A stretch of DNA of 64,000 nucleotides from Sapientia aquatica (lineage in GTDB: Bacteria; Pseudomonadota; Gammaproteobacteria; Burkholderiales; Burkholderiaceae_D), in contig NZ_SMYL01000001.1 of the NCBI RefSeq assembly GCF_004358105.1, positions 372,001-436,000 on the forward strand, read 5' to 3'. A program made the translations under genes and the position numbers. The first letter of the stretch is position 1; each line of letters opens with the position of its first letter. Below the pieces are notes generated by a model. The model ran no database searches. It was given only the letters and a program-made list of their open reading frames with translations, and was not told the origin of the DNA. Of the stretch, positions 62,056 through 64,000 are shown piece after piece.

Positions 62056-62775
62056 TTACTCATCGCTGTGTTTGGTTTCAACTTCATACCAATTATTGTT
62101 GCGCCCAAGCGCTTCGGATAATTGCTGCCAGCGTGCGCCTAGTGATGCATTGATTTGATTACGCATGGTCTCAATGCGGCAATCACCTTGTTTGAGACGT
62201 CCATCGGTAGCGATTACCCAGCCGGTTTTGGTGAGCTCGGCACCGATTTTATTTTTAACTAGCGTTGCGTCTTTGGGATGCAAAAATAATTGCGCTGGTT
62301 GTTGAACCGAGGGCAGGGCGGCAATTGCTTGTTCGATAATCGGAATTACCAATTCGGGATTGATGGCTAACGCGCTTTTCATCATGGCTTTGGATAAATC
62401 CATCGCCAAATCAAGAATATCTTGCGCTACTAAATGTTCGGCTTGCTGCAAGGACGCATTGAACTGGGTACTGATTTTCAGGAAATCACCTAACTCTTGC
62501 TGCAAAACTTGCTGCGCTTCTTCTTGTCCAGTTTTGAGACCAACTTGATGACCTTCTTCAAAGCCTTTAGCAAAGCCTTCTTTTTGGGCCGCTAGTTTTA
62601 ATTGTTCTATTTCTTTTTGCGTCGCCGGTGTGATTTGCGGTGCAGCTGGTGCAGCGGGGCGACCACCGGCGCTTGCGGCAGGTTTCTTAGCTGGCGCGTC
62701 ATCTTCAAACGACGTCATCTCCCAACGTTGATAGGCAGAGAGCTTGCCCTTGGAGATTTGATCAGACAAAAGCAT
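62056..62775 (-). CDS. fliH: Flagellar export regulator FliH
   Basis: FliH is the stator-like regulator of FliI. The start is taken at ATG 62775; a GTG at 62784 is also in frame. The 239-residue protein has an Ala/Pro-rich N-terminal part, helices with the GxxxG-like series ([30 protein letters not shown]) and the C-terminal V-ATPase-E-like domain ([32 protein letters not shown]). It overlaps fliG by 14 bp. Confidence 0.94.
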   Translation of the reverse strand: MLLSDQISKGKLSAYQRWEMTSFEDDAPAKKPAASAGGRPAAPAAPQITPATQKEIEQLKLAAQKEGFAKGFEEGHQVGLKTGQEEAQQVLQQELGDFLKISTQFNASLQQAEHLVAQDILDLAMDLSKAMMKSALAINPELVIPIIEQAIAALPSVQQPAQLFLHPKDATLVKNKIGAELTKTGWVIATDGRLKQGDCRIETMRNQINASLGARWQQLSEALGRNNNWYEVETKHSDE

Positions 62776-63760
62776 CCTCCCCACCTTTGCCGCCTAACAT
62801 GATTTGGCCTTCGTCGGCTAAGCGACGCACAATGACCAAGATTGCCTTTTGCTGCGCTTCGACTTCGGACAAGCGCACTGGGCCTTTGGATTCCAAATCG
62901 TCGCGCATCATCTCGGCGGCACGTTGCGACATGTTTCTGAAAATCTTGTCGCGCATTTCTGGGTTGGCACCCTTTAGGGCGATGATCAAGGTATCGGATT
63001 GGACTTCGCGCAGCAACAGTTGGATGCCACGATCGTCGATCTCCATGATGTTATCGAAGACGAACATTTCGTCCATGATTTTCTCGGCCATGTCGCTATC
63101 GTAATTACGCAGATTGCTCATGACTGAGGCTTCATTTTCACCGCTCATGAAGTTCAAAATTTCTGCCGCAGCGCGCACGCCACCAATGGTTTTTTTCTTC
63201 AGGCTTTCGTTACCGGTCAACAGTTTGGTGAGGACATCATTGAGTTCGCGCAGCGCCGCTGGTTGAATACCGTCCAAGGTGGCGATCCGCAGCACCACGT
63301 CGTTGCGTAAGCGCTCGCTAAAGTTGGTTAAAATTTCACACGCTTGATCGCGTTCCAAATGCACCAAAATCGTTGCGATAATTTGCGGATGCTCGTTGCG
63401 GATGAGTTCGGCAACCGATGGCGAATCCATCCACTTCAAACTTTCAATCCCGCTGGCGTCGCGTCCACCTAGAATTCGATTTAACAACGATGCCGCTTTG
63501 TCATCGCCCAATGCTTTGGTTAATACGTTACGAATGTAGTCATCCGAATCAATGCCCATTGATGAGCTGACATCGGCATCGTTTAAAAAATCACCAATCG
63601 CTGTGGCGACGTTTTCATGCGGGATAGCGGTCATGCTCGCCATTGCAATACCGAGTTTTTGTACTTCACGTGGGCCGAGATGGCGCATCACTTCCGAGGC
63701 GCAATCTTCGCCTAACGCTAGCATTAGAATGGCTGCTTTTTGTAAGCCGGCATCGCTCAT
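62762..63760 (-). CDS. fliG: Flagellar C-ring rotor protein FliG
   Basis: FliG couples rotor to stator. The 332-residue protein has the N-terminal domain (KAAILMLALGEDCASEVMRHLGPREVQKLG), the middle EHPQ motif (RNEHPQIIATILVHLERDQA) and the C-terminal torque helix with charged residues (LREVQSDTLIIALKGANPEM, RDKIFRNMSQRAAEMMRDDL). It follows fliF by 71 bp. Confidence 0.97.
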   Translation of the reverse strand: MSDAGLQKAAILMLALGEDCASEVMRHLGPREVQKLGIAMASMTAIPHENVATAIGDFLNDADVSSSMGIDSDDYIRNVLTKALGDDKAASLLNRILGGRDASGIESLKWMDSPSVAELIRNEHPQIIATILVHLERDQACEILTNFSERLRNDVVLRIATLDGIQPAALRELNDVLTKLLTGNESLKKKTIGGVRAAAEILNFMSGENEASVMSNLRNYDSDMAEKIMDEMFVFDNIMEIDDRGIQLLLREVQSDTLIIALKGANPEMRDKIFRNMSQRAAEMMRDDLESKGPVRLSEVEAQQKAILVIVRRLADEGQIMLGGKGGEDAFV

Positions 63761-63831
63761 TTGATCGCTTTCCTTTGTTGCTCTGTTCTTAGTAACGGTT
63801 TAATTGGTCTTGATCTTAGGTGTCGGGAAAA

Positions 63832-64000
63832 TTAATCGTTGTTGACCCAGTTTTTCACCACGTTCGCTACAATTTTAGGATCTTGGCGCGATAAGTCACG
63901 GGCTATTTCCAAATCTTTTTCGTACGCTTGCGACGCTTTAGCGCGCGCTTCTTCGGGGAGATCTTCTTGCGATGATAGTTCGACAACCGAGGCTTCTTCG
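63832..64000 (-). CDS. fliF: Flagellar MS-ring protein FliF, C-terminal part (partial)
   Basis: The frame runs from the right edge to TAA at 63834-63832 (minus strand). The visible 55 residues include ARAKASQAYEKDLEIARDL and the terminal KIVANVVKNWVNND, the FliG-binding tail typical of FliF (KxVAxVVKxWV). The gene continues beyond the window. Confidence 0.93.
   Translation of the reverse strand, partial: EEASVVELSSQEDLPEEARAKASQAYEKDLEIARDLSRQDPKIVANVVKNWVNND

Noticed and set aside
1-64000. tRNA, rRNA, CRISPR, prophage or complete insertion sequence
   Set aside because: No cloverleaf-like tRNA ends, rRNA blocks, spaced direct repeats, integrase or transposase coding sequences were seen on either strand.

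Overview
The window looks like chromosomal DNA of a motile betaproteobacterium, most plausibly of the Burkholderiales (Oxalobacteraceae or a relative). This is inferred from the prfB-lysS pair, an ECF sigma/DUF3619/DUF3106/RDD operon, the flhB-flhA-flhF-flhG-fliA-motC-motD order and a base composition near 50% GC by eye. No tRNA, rRNA, CRISPR array, complete insertion sequence or prophage was recognised.

Left part (1-25235), mixed housekeeping and signalling. After the 3' end of an unknown gene and its terminator come a Ser/Thr/Asn-rich lipoprotein gene and a very large exported protein. The latter joins a DUF3857/transglutaminase-like front to an array of 17 exactly phased 36-residue Sel1 repeats plus a partial one. 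Then, on the minus strand: a membrane GGDEF(degenerate)-EAL protein with a striking 10-bp periodic repeat in its upstream region, a PAS histidine kinase, a RelE-type toxin/XRE antitoxin pair, a NarL-type response regulator, lysS, prfB (with a textbook programmed +1 frameshift site), an aminopeptidase P, an Mpo1-like protein, a LOG-type phosphoribohydrolase, a TetR regulator, the sigma/DUF3619/DUF3106/RDD operon, and a SulP transporter overlapping the stress kinase gene srkA.

Flagellar block 1 (25610-33419, plus strand): flhB, flhA, flhF, flhG, fliA, motC and motD, mostly overlapping or nearly so. They encode export gate components, the placement GTPase and its MinD-like partner (with a degenerate P-loop), sigma-28 and a stator pair.

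Non-flagellar island (33537-40671): a TlpA-like redoxin, a TonB-dependent receptor, a serine hydrolase translationally coupled to a MaoC-like hot-dog protein, and a second toxin-antitoxin pair with a perfect 20-bp palindrome ahead of the toxin gene.

Flagellar block 2 (40956-53761): flgN-flgM and flgA on the minus strand and flgBCDEFGHIJKL on the plus strand. Sigma-28 type promoters are readable upstream of flgM and flgK, which fits late-gene control by FliA and FlgM.

Flagellar block 3 (53872-64000, minus strand): fliF (partial, running off the right edge), fliG, H, I, J, K, L, M, N, O, P, Q, R, convergent with block 2. An unusual G/T-skewed spacer of about 340 bp separates fliP from fliQ. 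Together the blocks supply the basal body, hook, type III export apparatus, C-ring, one stator pair and the sigma-28/FlgM checkpoint. Filament (fliC, fliD, fliS), fliE, flhDC and chemotaxis genes are not in the window.

Most of the window is recognisable biology. The best candidates for something undescribed are the transglutaminase-Sel1 giant protein, the 10-bp periodic array ahead of the EAL gene, the fliP-fliQ spacer, and a domain-like insert shared by FlgK and FlgL.
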